From Rhizophagus irregularis (Eukaryota; Glomeromycota; Glomeromycetes; Glomerales; Glomeraceae), in assembly GCF_026210795.1 (NCBI RefSeq), contig NC_089457.1, positions 434,001 to 498,000 of the forward strand: a stretch of 64,000 bases of DNA. Direction: 5' to 3'. This document shows positions 1 through 11,878 of the stretch, piece by piece (the first letter of the stretch is position 1; each line of letters opens with the position of its first letter). The notes under the pieces were generated by a model, which made no database searches, was not told the DNA's origin, and saw only the letters and a program-made list of their open reading frames with translations. Position numbers and translations under genes: made by a program.

Positions 1-310
1 TTACTTGAGAATTATGAAAATACATATCAAGTCAAATTTATGTGAAATCAAACGACATTATCAGAGAATAACAGAGAGTTCACGTTGGGAAGAATGACCT
101 GTAATTTCATTACTGATTCTGGAGAATTTTAGGAAAAATATGTTTTATAACGCAAACCTATTTTTAAAATGCATATTTATTTTTTTTTTTTAATATAGTA
201 ATGAGAAACAAATAGCAACATTGAATAATCAAAAATCACCTGAGGAATCTATTAAAGAAAAGTTTCATTATATTTTACCACAACTACCACTTCAGAATAT
301 AAATCAATAT
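1..310. other. AT-rich flank, no gene seen
   Basis: AT-rich DNA left of the CACTA-like element, with a T-run near 180. The last three bases (TAT) are the left copy of that element's target-site duplication. I see no coding frame. Confidence 0.6.
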
Positions 311-1640
311 CACTGGTCGAAATCATTTCTTTAGGCATTAATACCTTTCGTCAAAAGTTCGTCATCATCGTCACATGATTCGTCACACATTCGGCTAATT
401 ACAAAATTCAGAAAAATTTCGGCATAAATCAACTGGTCGATTTTTGGTCGATTTTTGGTTGAGCTGTAACATAAAAAAAACCATAAATCGACCAATACTT
501 CTTTTTTATCGATTTTTATTAATAACAACGATCGACTTAAAACTTTTTTGACGATTTTTAACTGATTTTTTAATTAATTTTAATTAATATCAATAAATAA
601 TAATGACATATAAGTAAAATAAGAAAACACTGAAGTTAAAAATTCGTCAAATTTTATTGTAAATCAATTTATTCGTATTATTTATTATTAAATAACCAAT
701 TCCATAAAATTCGTTAAACAATTATTGTAAAGAAAAATTCTGTAGCTTTTAGTAAATTACCGAATGTGAAACTTGCGATTTAATGGATTTATCACTAAAT
801 ATTCAGTTGCGTTGCGGTTAGAAGAAATTTTATATTTAGCGGGCACAAATCGGCAAAGAATGTTGTGTACTGGAATAATACAATCCCTACTTTCAGGAAA
901 AAAATCTGTTTTTCATAATTCAACATTGCATGTTTCCGTTTCTTCGGTATCATCAATACTAAAATGATACCGAATATTTGCTGTGTTTGCTGGTCGGTAC
1001 CACCTAATAAAAGCCAAATAATGCTCAGTAGGTCCATTTGGCAAGTCAATTTCATGCTTGAAATAATACTGGACTTGTCCAGGATAACGATCGACTTCTC
1101 CATCAGTCGTTATGAATTTGGCTAATACATATGAACTTTTTATGTGTCGAAATGACAACGCGGAGCCAAACACCTCAGATCCAATACGACATCTCCCAAA
1201 TTTATCCATTTTTACACGAATAGTTATCGCATCTTGCTCTATAGCATCAGATGGTTTTCGGAAATTATACATTTCATATGTAGCAATATAATAATCGATC
1301 ATTAAATCGAGCATCGATTGTGATAATACTACATTTTCAGAAGTAGGTCTTAACATTTCATCAGGAAACGCTTCGCATCCAGTAACAGTAGATTTTTGGA
1401 TATTTTTTGAATTTAGCCAAAACCTTTCCATTTCATCTGAAGCGAATTGGTCATTTTCTGATAGTGATCCAACGGTAGGATGATTTTCGAGTAATTCAAG
1501 ACCTTTCATCTGAGCGCTAGAAGTAATGATATCTCTGATTTGGTTATCATTCATTAATCGACGCATTAGTTCTGGTTCAATTTTTCTGTTACTGTTCGGT
1601 AATGATCCTAAGGGTTGTATTTAAAAGAAAATTTAAAACC

Positions 1641-1685
<45 letters not shown>
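1641..1685. repeat. Trinucleotide microsatellite inside an intron
   Basis: About 15 copies of AAT/TTA lie inside the Tnp2 intron 1608-1701. Read through without splicing they give a false poly-leucine stretch. The intron boundaries (GTAAGA and CCCTTAG on the minus strand) restore the family sequence across the junction. Confidence 0.9.
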
Positions 1686-3961
1686 GGCCAGTGTATCTTA
1701 CCGAGTATTCCATTCATGCGTTCGAATGAAAAACACCAGAACGCATACAATGGGCCGAAATCATGACAACATTCGGACAAATGAAGCGAGAGATGTAGAT
1801 TCGGCGTAATTTTATTCTTGCCGTATTGTACCTCAATGAGCTTTATTATTTTAACAAGTCGTCTATGGGCTTTCTGCAACATGTCGGATTCTATAATCTG
1901 ACTTACCAATATCAAACAAATTCTGACAAAATGAGTCAGAATTTTTCTATCTTCAGCTGAGAGATGGTCCCAAAGCAATACTGTGGCATAAATTGTGAAA
2001 AAATTTCGCCACTGGTCAGCAGTGAAGTTAGAAAATCCTTCCCCGCAGTCGATTTTGCCAGGAATTCGACCCAAATCGACCAGAACTTGAAATCGATTCA
2101 TTTGTTTTTGAACTTCATTGAGTATACTTGAAGTTAAGATTCTCGATCGACCCAAATTCGCTTCACAATCCATTTTGCAATGCCTAAAAATAGACAATGC
2201 ATTGGATCAACGATAGTGAAACGAATTGGGTCGAAATAAGGCAAGCGAAGTAGTTCTGACCATCTTACTCCAGTCTGTTTAATGAATCTCTTTCTTGATG
2301 CATCCGAATTACACCGTCGCCAGCCAAGTGCGTTTTGGAGATGTTCGTTTGAATCCCTGGCAACAAACCAATCCTCCATATCTCCCATTCCAGCAAAATT
2401 ATGCTGATGATTTTCATAATTTGCCTTTTTCTGGCATCAGTGGCAAGAAACCAATGCAGAAACGTGTCCACAAATTTTTCTCGCAGCGGGTATATCGCAC
2501 GATACCATTATCAACGCTGCACGAATTTTTTTTCCTAACTGATGCTCGTATGTTCGATTTAGAATAATCCCTTCCCAGAGGGATGTCAGCTCATTAACGA
2601 TTGGTGCAAGGTAATGATTAATTTTATGTAGACTCACCTCGTTCAGACCCGGTAGCATTCCAAGGAGCAGCAAGTTTTCTCGCTTAAATCGTATGTTACG
2701 TGGCAAATTACAGATAACTGCATAAATGGCTCCGGTACTATGATTAGTTCCATCAAATGGCTGAAACCAGTCAACATTCAACATGAGGCCAAGATGCGAG
2801 TCGGCAACCTCATTTCGGAAAAAATTTAACGAATCATCGTTGTTTGTATCTTTGAATTCTTTCCATATTCGTCCATCATAAATATCGGATAAAATATTAT
2901 TCGAATTTGATCGATTTGCCCAATGTCGGAGGGATTTCTCGAATTCAGGTCGACAAAACATATCAGAAAGTTGTTGTCGAAATCCAGCAAATGGGTATAT
3001 TGATTCGGCTTGAACTCTTGAAACATCGATTTGTCGTGATAAAGGTGTGTCGCAAGTGCGTGTACCTCGGTGAGACGAGTTTGGGAACTCGATATGGTGG
3101 CATTTCATAACTGATAAACTCTCGTTTTGACGAAAGTTTTCTACATCCTGTTTATTATAGAGTTTGTGGCATTTTGTACATGGAACAAATCTCTGAAATC
3201 GGTCTTTTAGACCAAGTACTTTTTTCGCTAGGTAAAGAGAATCTGGAAAAGTTCTAAAATTTTTACCACCGATTTCGTTTAGAACTATTTTCATGAACTT
3301 TATTAAAGATTCGGTTGCCGTTTCTGGGATATTGTATGTTATACGGTAGTTCATTATCCACAATAAAATCCATGAAAATTTATCATCGATTGGATTTTCT
3401 TCGGCATCCATGTTGGCTTGATACGGAGGAGGTGAATAATCTTCAAAAATTTCGTTGTAAGATTCATTATTTGATTCGCTACCCAAAGACATTTCAGTGT
3501 TTTGTTCGCTAGTATTATATACGTCCGATTCGATATTCAAACTTGTTGATTGAGGCATAGGATGGCTTGTATATCTTACGCGCCTCCGAGGTAAAAAAGA
3601 ACAATTAACATCTATGTCCCCGGGTATTTGTAACTAAGGTTGCTTGCCGAAACTAGAGGGTTTCGGCAGAATGGCGTACGCGAAACTGCCGAAACTAGTT
3701 TCGCGAAATCATCAAGAAATGCCGAAACTGCGAAACCTATCAAAATCGCGAAACTGCCGTAACTTGCCGAAACTGTTTCGGCGTTTCGGCAATACTTTCT
3801 ATATGATTTAATTAGAGTTTCGGCATTTAAACAATTTATAAGAATAAAGATTAAAGACAATATGATTTTTTGTATGTAAATATTTATTTTATAATATTTA
3901 ATATTAAACTAATAAAATACACGATTAAAAATATAATAAAAATTAAAATTTAATAATATCT

Positions 3962-4611
3962 TTATCTTCTATGTGGGGACCTGCTTCTACCTCTTCTTCT
4001 ATCTCTACTTCTGTCCCGTCTTCTATCTCTACTTCTATCTCGTCTTCTATCTCTACTTCTTGATCTACTTCTTGATCGAGACCTAGATCGCGACCTTCTT
4101 CTTTCCCTTCGCAATCTATATTCATATCGACGTCGATCATGCGCAGCATACTGCCGTCGATACTCTCGTCTAAACAGATCTAAAATCCAATAAAAATATT
4201 AATGAATTGAATGAATTGCCTAAATAAAATTAATTTAAAATAATAATTAATAATAATTACCGGTTTGTAACCAGAATTCATCGTTCATATCAGCAGAACA
4301 CGCTCTATCGAAACTATTTGGGCTTATAATAGGAATGTCGTCATCATTATTATTTATTATCCTACTGAGGTTTTCATAACCTTGTTTGAGGGCATTCCAT
4401 TTTGTTTGCATTGCCTGGGTGTCGCTGCAAATCCCGTTGCAACGAACACCCTATTTGCTATTATTGTCCATGCATTTACATGATGACGGTTTGCAATTCT
4501 TTCAAATTGCTGATGTAAGTTTCTCCGCTCCGCAATTAATTGCCTAGCTGCGTTAATTGTCCATTGGAATACTGGTGGTGGCGGTGGGACAAAAGGTACT
4601 AATGCTGCCAT
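3962..4611 (-). pseudogene. Second hAT gene: Myb/SANT-like protein with RS-rich tail
   Basis: The start at 4611 (MAALVPFVPPPPP) leads into a SANT/trihelix-like segment with FQWTINAARQLIAERR and ATPRQCK. A one-base deficit in an A-run near 4408 shifts the frame; in the next frame the fold continues as KWNALKQGYENL. A probable GT-AG intron (donor near 4261, acceptor near 4182) joins an exon whose correct frame is rich in Arg-Ser and Arg-Asp dipeptides and ends SPHRR, stop 3962-3964. An acidic reading of the same bases is a shadow frame. A DNA-binding accessory protein beside a transposase is known from Harbinger elements; for an hAT it is unusual. RS tails usually mediate nuclear or RNA-related contacts, so that role is inference. 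Confidence 0.6.
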
Positions 4612-4951
4612 TTTTTATTTTTATGATTTTTTCGTAACTTGAAATTTGAAAATTAAATACAATTTGAAAATTAAAATACAATTTGGTTTTGAATTGCGAA
4701 AAAAAAATTCAAATTTCATAATATTTATAATAATTTTAAAATTCGTTATAATGTTTAAAACATGAACTGATGAACATAATAACATTCTACATAATTAAAG
4801 TATTTGTAACAAAATAAACACAGTTTTGATTCTAATGTAATAAATTTAATTAACGCAGTTCTAAATTTTTTTTTGTAACGCAGTTCTTAAAATTTATTGA
4901 TCTAATGTAATAAATTTAATTAACGAAGTCCTTAAAACTTATTGATTCTAA

Positions 4952-5100
4952 TATAATATGCTTATCCTTATTCCTTAATTAAATTGCACTATTTTTAAAA
5001 TATAATATGCTTATCCTTATTCCTTAATTAAATTGCACTATTTTTAAAATATAATATGCTTATCCTTATTCCTTAATTAAATTGCAATGTTTTAAAATAT
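4952..5100. repeat. Three direct repeats of about 49 bp in the hAT
   Basis: The unit beginning ATAATATGCTTATCC recurs at about 4952, 5001 and 5051, between the two hAT genes. It may be a transcription-end or transposase-binding array; nothing in the sequence decides. Confidence 0.85.
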
Positions 5101-5280
5101 AATATAAAATTACAATTGCCTGCATTGCCTGCATAATTATATGTTAACTGGACTTTGATCGCGAATATTTTGCCCTGCATAATTACATCATTTATTTCCT
5201 AAATAGTATCATTATTTAAATCACATGATATTAGAATTAATTCTCATTGGATTAACTATTGTAATTATTTCTCATTATTA

Positions 5281-7579
5281 TTATTCCTCATTATCATCAT
5301 AATTATCGTCATTATTATCACCGTCATCCATACCTAATACATCATCTATATCATAATCATAGTCACCTTCTCCGGGTCTCTTGTTATTACCACTATCATC
5401 AACTTCATCATCTTCCGCATTATTTTCATCTGAATCATCCAATATATCTCTTGGAATATCGCCGATTTCACTAGTAATTGAATCATGCGATAAATTAACA
5501 AATTGATCAATCCATAGACTTTCGATTACTACACGGCAATTGTCTTCGGGTATTGTTTCGCCGCTTGTAGTTAATCTCTGAGTAGAAGCTTGCTCCTCAT
5601 TATATTCCTCATCATCATCTTCTGCAAAAGCTTCTGCAATACGTATATTGATCTCATCATCACTAAGACGAGTATTCTTTTTGATCAATTCCATAAAATC
5701 CAAGTTCAGTTTTTGAATTGGATTTCCAATACAAAATTAATTTGCACATGGATTCTAGTTTATCCACATTAAGATTTAAGCGACGTTTATGAAATAACCA
5801 TCCTAAAGTCAAAAATCCACGTTCGCAAGTTGCTGAGTTAGGACATATTGCAAATAGATAACTTGCAATTCTTGGCAGGACATCTGGTTCTGGTTCGGTA
5901 TTAATATATTTCCACCAATTCACGGGATTATCTTTAGCAAAACCGATATCTAGGTCAAATGGCTCTTGCTCATTAATATATTTCTGTATTTGATCACATA
6001 AAGTTTCAGCTTCGTAACGGTCGAAACCTAAATTTTTTCCGATTGAAGCTGCACATTTGATAATTCTCATGAGGGCGCATTTTTTAAGTGGCGCGTTTCT
6101 AAATCTGGGATCCATAAAAAAACAAGTAATATACTTATCATCATCGAATTCATCAAATCTTTCATTTATTACTTTGATACAATGACTTCGGAATGCAGGA
6201 TTTAATGATTTGGGTAACTTTTTTAATGTAGCTGCAAGTCTTGCCAAGCTCAGGAAACAATCTGCAAGTGTAGCTCTTCTCGATTCTAATGAAAGTACTG
6301 CTTTTCTTAGAGGATCCAGAACAAATCCAAGAACTCGTAAATTTGAAAAAAAATTTCTCGATTGAATAATCGGTTTTATTTTATCATTTGTTAGCACTTT
6401 ATCGTGATCGCTGGCCATTTCTTCTAGTGCTGATTCCAAATTTATTACTGAATTTACGGATTCACTAGCAGTAGTCCAGCGTGTCTTGCAATATAATTTT
6501 AATCCTCCTCCACTAATTCCTTTTTCTTTAATTATTTGAGCAAGTTTTGCATTAGCCTGATGAGAACTTCTAAAAAAGGTTGTCAAAATATTAACACGTT
6601 TTAATAAACGTTCCCCAAACTTCTCCTTGACGATGTCGCATGCAATTAAATTGATAGAATGTGCAACGCATCGCACATTTTCAATCTTTGGATGATTCTC
6701 ATGTATAATTTTTTGTGCATTACGAACATTGGCCGCATTATCGGAAACTACAGCACATATTCGATCTTCTCCAATACCTTCTATAACCTTTTCAATTACC
6801 GTAACTAGATATTCTGCAGTGTGCGAATTTTCAGACAAATCAGAAAGTTGATAAAGATATTCTTTACGCGACGGAGTCATTACAATGAAGTTCCAAATTG
6901 AACGATGTGTACCAGACGTCCAACCATCAAAGGCTAAATTATAAATTAATATTATATAGTAAGTAAGATTAAATAAAAATGACGTATGATAGCCTATTTA
7001 ATTTAACAAACCTAACGTTAAATTCGTTTCCTTTTCAAGCTCAGAATTAACTTTGAAGTTCACTTGAGCTAATTCACGTTCAAGTAGTTGATTTACTAAT
7101 ACTTCCCTTGTTGGTGTATTGTACCCAGCATTAAGCTCTTTTATAAAATTGATGAAAAAGGGATGTTCCACTACTCTAAACGCAATTCCGCACGCAATAA
7201 AAAATTTAACTAATGCACGATTAATTCGTGTACATCTTTGTTCGTTAAGCTCTGTTGAATCATGGTAATCATCCATGTTACTTTGACCTTCAGAGTATTT
7301 TCTTTTTTTGGATGACTTGGACTTATCTTGCCGTTCCATTACTTTAGTCATATACCTTCTAACAACTGCTGCTGGCGCATCTGGACAATGGTTTGAAAGA
7401 TGCTCTTCGAGCTTTGAAACTTCACCGCGTGACCATGTATTCTTACAGTACTTGCAGGAGGCGGCAAATTTGCCAGAACCAACAGCTTCTCCTTTATTAA
7501 TATCTTCCCAAATGCTATTAGGTGGCCGACCTCCTCTATTTTTCATTTTAATGGGTGAATCTTCTATGTGATCAGTCAT
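5281..7579 (-). pseudogene. hAT transposase, BED finger plus dimerisation domain (one frameshift)
   Basis: Exon 1 (7012-7579) encodes a BED-type zinc finger: IWEDINKGE, then CKYC and HLSNHC. A GT-AG intron (6934-7011) joins LTL to AFDGWTSGTHRSIWNF, the conserved hAT start of the RNase-H-like fold. Downstream are CAVVSDNAANVRNAQ, the CVAHSINLIACD block, KTRWTTASESV and the C-terminal hAT dimerisation block SATCERGFLTLGWLFHKRR. At about 5675 one extra A in a short run shifts the frame; the next frame continues through KNTRLSDDEINIRIAEAFAE to an acidic tail ending at 5281. Apart from that single indel the gene looks complete, so the copy is young, or the indel is an assembly error. Confidence 0.85.
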
Positions 7580-8539
7580 TTGAAACAGTTTATTATTAAT
7601 ATTATTATTAAGAAAACGGAAGAAAGTAAAAGAAACTTTAGTTCAGTGTTAAAGGAGATGACGGAATTGGGTTTATTAAATGCATGTTACGCATTTTCCT
7701 TTAATGAATATAAGCCCCTTAAAAAAAAACTGTAAAAACGTGTAATATCATAATATTAATATGGGAGTTAGAAATGAAAATTCTAACACTAGATAAAGCT
7801 TAAAAGAACTAAGACGACGGTAAAATATTGAAGTTTAATCTTTTATCTGTAGATTATTTGATCATCTAAATTATATTATTAATTGGTGTAACTTGGCGTA
7901 ACTATATGCAAATCTTATGATCAACTATGCCGAAACTACGGAGAAACCTATTATAGAGGTTTCGGCATGTTTCGGCAGTTTCGCAATTTTGACAGGTTTC
8001 GCAGTTTCGGCGTTTCGGCGTTTCGGCACTATATAAAAGGTTTCACCTTTCGGCATTAGGCCAAACAGGTTTCGGCAAGCAACCTTATTTGTAACCTTTG
8101 ACTTTCGGTGTATCCCCCAAAATCCGACCCTGATGTCGAAGTCTGATGAACGTCAACATTTACTTGAGGTAATTCAATATTTTCGGTAATGTCTTGTTCA
8201 CTAGTTTCTTGAATTATTGAAAGAGCTTCGTCCTCACTTGATTCGTCTTCATTCGAATCATTCGTATCATTCGTTTCGCCTCCTGTCTCGTGTAGAAGCT
8301 TTGTTCGTTCCAATACCAATTTTCCATTACAATTATTGCAATAACAAGGAACTTTCTTCCTTTTGCGAGGTTTTTGGAACGAACGTCTACGTTCATTTTT
8401 TTTTTGATTGCCAAGAATGCTTGAAACCGATCTCCTTCTTGTCATTTTCAATTGACGAGTTTTGAAGTTAATCGCTTCAATAAATCAAATAATCGTTTAA
8501 AACTTTACTACAATTTGTAAAAATTTAACGTCAATTCGA

Positions 8540-8765
8540 TTAATTAATTAATTTAACTGCGGTCGTACTAAATCGAATATTTTGATATCAATTCGATAAA
8601 TTAAATCGGTTAAAATTTGCAAAAGTATATTGTACTCGATAAATCATTTTTAATTAATTAATTAATTTAACTGCGGTCGTACTAAATTGAATATTTTGAT
8701 ATCAATTCGATAAATTAAATCGGTTAAAATTTGCAAAGTATATTGTACTTGATAAATCATTTTTG
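8540..8765. repeat. Two direct repeats of about 113 bp between divergent CACTA genes
   Basis: The 620 bp between the two divergent starts (8451 minus, 9072 plus) hold a duplicated unit with GCGGTCGTACTAAATYGAAT in each copy. The position suits a bidirectional promoter or an internal protein-binding site. No other gene is visible between 8452 and 9071. Confidence 0.8.
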
Positions 8766-9145
8766 TTGAAAAATTAAAATCGATGATCATTTCGGTTCGG
8801 AAGACACGATAAATAAACTTTTATTTATCAAATCAGCTTGTGAAAGTTTGTCAAAAGCTTAATAATAAACTTATAAATTCTATAAAAACTCGTCTGATCA
8901 TTAACTTGTACGTTCTCTTTCTCTTTTCTTCTCATCTCATTGAAATTTAAGATAATTTTATTTCATTTTCATAATAACTGGTAATTTGTAACTTTCGACC
9001 ATATGATATATAATTACTTTTGATTTGCAATTTCCTATTTTAACCGTAAGAAAATTTATTGATATATAGAAATGAGCTGAAACAAGAAAAAATCGTCAAA
9101 TAAAAGAAAACTTCACAAAGCATCTAAGAAAGTGAACCGGGACCG

Positions 9146-9285
9146 AACTTCAACTACTCCTAATACCGGACAAACTTCAACTACTCCTAGTACCAGACAA
9201 ACTTCAACTACTCCTAGTACCGGACAAACTTCAACTACTCCTAATACCGGACAAACTTCAACTACTCCTAATACCGGACAAACTT
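9146..9285 (+). repeat. 27-bp coding minisatellite
   Basis: Five full copies of a unit encoding TSTTPNTGQ (one with S and R variants), all in frame; one more partial copy follows near 9475. Proline/threonine/serine repeats suggest a disordered linker. Confidence 0.9.
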
Positions 9286-9700
9286 CTACCCCCAAAAAAA
9301 GTTGATATATTGATTGTTTTACGTTATTCTGTTCCGTTATTCAAAGGTGTATCATTTATACTTACTATACCAAAAAAATTAATTAATACAGAAACGAATC
9401 AATACGAAAAATCTGCAGCAAAAAATAAAATACCTGATGAAGAAATCGTCGAAGTGGACCGTGGACAAGCTTCAACTACTCCTAATACCGGACAAACTTC
9501 TACCCCCAAAAAAAGTCGATATATTGATTGTTTTGCGTTATTCCGTTCCGTTATTCAAAGGTGTATCATTTATACTTACTATATCAAAAAAATTTATTAA
9601 TACAGAAACGAATCAATACGAAAAATCTGCAGCAAATAGAGATGAACTGTCCGATGAAGTAGAAATCGTCGAAGTGGCTCGTGGACAAACGTCAACTACT
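9285..9700 (+). repeat. Tandem duplication of about 211 bp in the accessory gene
   Basis: The segment starting with an A-run and GATATATTGATTGTTTT at about 9293 recurs at about 9504. Both copies encode the same IVLRYSVPLFKGVSFILTI segment, but the A-run at each junction puts the copies out of frame with the preceding repeat, so one or both A-runs probably carry an indel. Confidence 0.8.
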
Positions 9701-11383
9701 CCTGCTACCGGCCGAGTTTACCAAAAAAATTATCGAGATCCATTTGTCCTTGATATAAGTCAAGTTCTAATAAAATCTCGTCAAAAGTCAAAAACAAGTC
9801 GAGATCTGGAAGAATCCCATACCGATAAAGAAATGGCCAGTGCGCATTTTCTGAAAAGTTCTTTTGAACATACCAGAACTATTAAACCACGAGAATTGTC
9901 TTTATCTCGAATGCCGCACAGGGATTCCTTATCACGAGAGTTTTTACCATATGATTTTTCTTCGAGTTCCGTTGAACCATCAGAATCATTGGCGTATAGA
10001 TACAATAATAGTGATTATGAAAAGTTGAAGAGAGGTAATGAACTGTGACACATTTTAATGTACTTAACGAATTTTTATCAAATATTTTACGTTATTTAGA
10101 ACATAGTCGGCTCCGTGACGAGCATGCTTATTTACAAGGCAGAATGTGCGAGGTCTATAGAGAGTTAAAAGAAATTAAAGACGAATTAAATGAACTTCGG
10201 CAAGATTATATCAAATTACATTCCCATAATAAGTATATCAATCACGAAAATGAAGTTCTTCGAGCCGAGATTAATAATCTCAAATCACAAATATCGAGCC
10301 AAGATGATGCCGATGTCGAATCGTCAGAAAGTGAAAGTAACAACAATGATAATAGACCTGGCAAAAAAAGAAAAGTCACAAGACGTCAAATTGATCAATC
10401 AGACGACGATTCTGAAACTGACGAAGAAAATGCTAGAGTTCGTTAGAGATCGACAGATTTTGCATTTTACACGATTTGAATATCCTTCTTACGAATCTTT
10501 ATAAATTATTATAGACTGAAATGAAGGTAATATTAAAAACGATGCCTCCCGAATTAACGTTAAGATACGACGAAAAATTTACAAACGAGACGAACGCGGA
10601 CATTTTACGACAATTAATACCACGATTGATTGCTTCCATGAAGCCTCGATTTAGTCCTTCGTATAAGCAGATAAACGATTGGTTAGCTGCCTTACACAAG
10701 CATCGTAGAGCACGACTTTTATATGTTGAGCGAGATGTAATTGATAAAGATAACAGAAGACTGCATAAAAACAACAGATTGAGCGAGGTAGAATCTGTCT
10801 TTTTACTGTCATTTCGAAATTGATACTAAACATTCGTTATATTTCAGAAAAAATCGCGTAGAGTCAAGGGTGCTATTTCCCTTTTTAAATGTAATAACGA
10901 TCGAGTAAAGGATTATGATAAGACAGAGGTCCTAAACATTCTGAAAGATACTCGCTACCATTCACCTGAAGACTCAGAAACGGATAAAGAACAACCGGAT
11001 GGTAAAAGAAAAATTATCGTTTATAACCTTAGTTGGCGTTCCGATGAGGTATAATAATCTTTTTTTATCATATTTTATTAAAAACATTAACTAATTTTAT
11101 TTGTTTTAATGACTTTATAACTTTACAGCTTATCAATTTTCTCCGAAACGTCTTGGATACTCACGTATTTTCTCTACAGACAGCGCAATTAACGAGAGGG
11201 AGAAACTATGACGATGAAAGCTATTGTATCACCTCACGACACCCAAAAAATGCTCTGGAATGGGCATACAAAACTCAAAATACGCCCGTCAATACAGATT
11301 TTTCTGGTCCTGATACTCCAGCTGAAAATCGTGAATCGCAGTCACAAACTGATGATAATACTCAAACCGAACATAATGATTGA

Positions 11384-11853
11384 TTCATTTTATCATTTTA
11401 TGATAGATTTATTGCGAAATATTAATTTCTTATTATTGACTGCTTTTTGGTAATAAATTTAATAAATTTTATTAAAATAAATATATAATTAATTGTTTTG
11501 ATTTATTATTGAATAAAATCGGTTATTATTATTATGAATAAACTAAATCCAGCATTTCAAAAGAAATAAATTGGTAATCTTTCGTAAATGTGTTTCGAGA
11601 TCGATTTGTGTACATTTTATAACTAAAAGTTTGACAAATAGTTTTGTTTCCGAATTTTGCCGATAATAACGAATTTTTGCCGATAATAACGAATTTTTGC
11701 CGATTTGTGATTGCCAAGTGGCAGGCGAACTGTGCAAATCGTCCATAATAATTTTGACGATTTTTTTGGCAACGATCGGCCAAAGTTAGATCAACTTTCG
11801 TCCAACATTCGTCAATTTGAAATTTGGACGAAATGGACTATTCTGACCAGTGT
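11384..11853. other. Right subterminal region of the CACTA-like element
   Basis: Non-coding. It contains a doubled CGATAATAACGAATTTTTGC motif near 11660-11705 and several TCGTCCAA/ACGAAATGGAC motifs close to the terminus, as expected for subterminal transposase-binding sites. It ends with the terminal repeat. Confidence 0.7.
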
Positions 11854-11878
11854 ATAGTAAGTTTAAAATTTTACCTTC

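Larger units (their letters stand above)
3635..8087 (-). mobile_element. hAT transposon, 4.45 kb, two genes
   Basis: Terminal inverted repeats begin TAAGGTTGCTTGCCGAAAC at both ends. The 8-bp target duplication TTTGTAAC lies at 3627-3634 and 8088-8095, diagnostic for hAT elements. Both subterminal zones (3635-3800 and 7925-8087) are dense in GCCGAAACT-type motifs in opposite orientations, the usual binding array for hAT transposases. Two genes on the minus strand follow: a BED-finger transposase and a SANT/RS-tailed protein. The insertion interrupts the CACTA transposase. Related short copies with the same ends occur at 15320-15563 and 49764-50495. Confidence 0.95.
757..8451 (-). pseudogene. 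Tnp2-type (CACTA) transposase, broken and split by an hAT
   Basis: The DNA-cutting transposase of the CACTA element. The start at 8451 opens a basic, then acidic N-terminus with a CYCNNC cluster. The frame enters the hAT at 8095 and resumes at 3634: joining the two sides over one target copy gives a continuous frame. Recognisable blocks follow: DSHLGLMLNVDWFQPF, NLPRNIRFKRENLLLLG, LPYFDPIRFTIVDPMHC, LGRIPGKIDCGEGFSNFTA and FSFERMNGILG, then a GT-AG intron (1608-1701) leading to a SLPNSNRKIEPEL exon. The tail reads CIIPVHNILCRFVPAKYKI and ends at 757. Defects are TGA stops at 2437-2439 and 913-915 and a one-base frame change near 2145. Families with these blocks are annotated as Transposase_21/Tnp2; that assignment is from memory. 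Confidence 0.85.
9072..11383 (+). pseudogene. CACTA accessory gene: repeat-rich, coiled coil, five exons
   Basis: Not a recognised family. The first ATG (9072) meets a TGA at codon 3, after which a lysine-rich frame enters TSTTPNTGQ repeats. Two tandem copies of a segment with IVLRYSVPLFKGVSFILTI and NTETNQYEKSAA follow, with frame changes between them. From about 9600 exons join cleanly: introns 10035-10099, 10438-10514, 10788-10847 and 11049-11128 are GT-AG and keep frame. Exon 2 is a heptad-rich coiled coil (YRELKEIKDELNELRQDY) followed by a KKRKVTRR basic patch and acidic serines. Later exons contain KGAISLFKCNNDRVKDYDKT and KRKIIVYNLSWRSDE. By position it is the counterpart of TnpA, the CACTA terminal-repeat-binding protein; that is inference. 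Confidence 0.6.
311..11853. mobile_element. CACTA-like DNA transposon (11.5 kb, carries a nested hAT)
   Basis: The left end begins CACTGGTCGAAAT and the right end, read inward on the minus strand, begins CACTGGTCAGAAT. Flanking bases are TAT on both sides (308-310 and 11854-11856), a 3-bp target duplication as expected for CACTA (En/Spm) elements. Inside are a Tnp2-type transposase on minus and a divergent spliced gene on plus, the two-gene layout known from CACTA elements. Without the nested hAT and its extra 8-bp target copy the element is about 7.1 kb. Both genes carry disabling mutations, so this copy is probably not autonomous. The classification rests on termini, target duplication and transposase together. 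Confidence 0.88.

Noticed and set aside
1589-1690. Poly-leucine tail on the Tnp2 fragment
   Set aside because: Produced by reading through an intron that contains a trinucleotide microsatellite.
3943-4149. 68-codon acidic protein (Glu/Asp/Val repeats)
   Set aside because: It is the shadow of the RS/RD-rich frame; the RS frame joins the SANT exon through a GT-AG intron, the acidic frame joins nothing.
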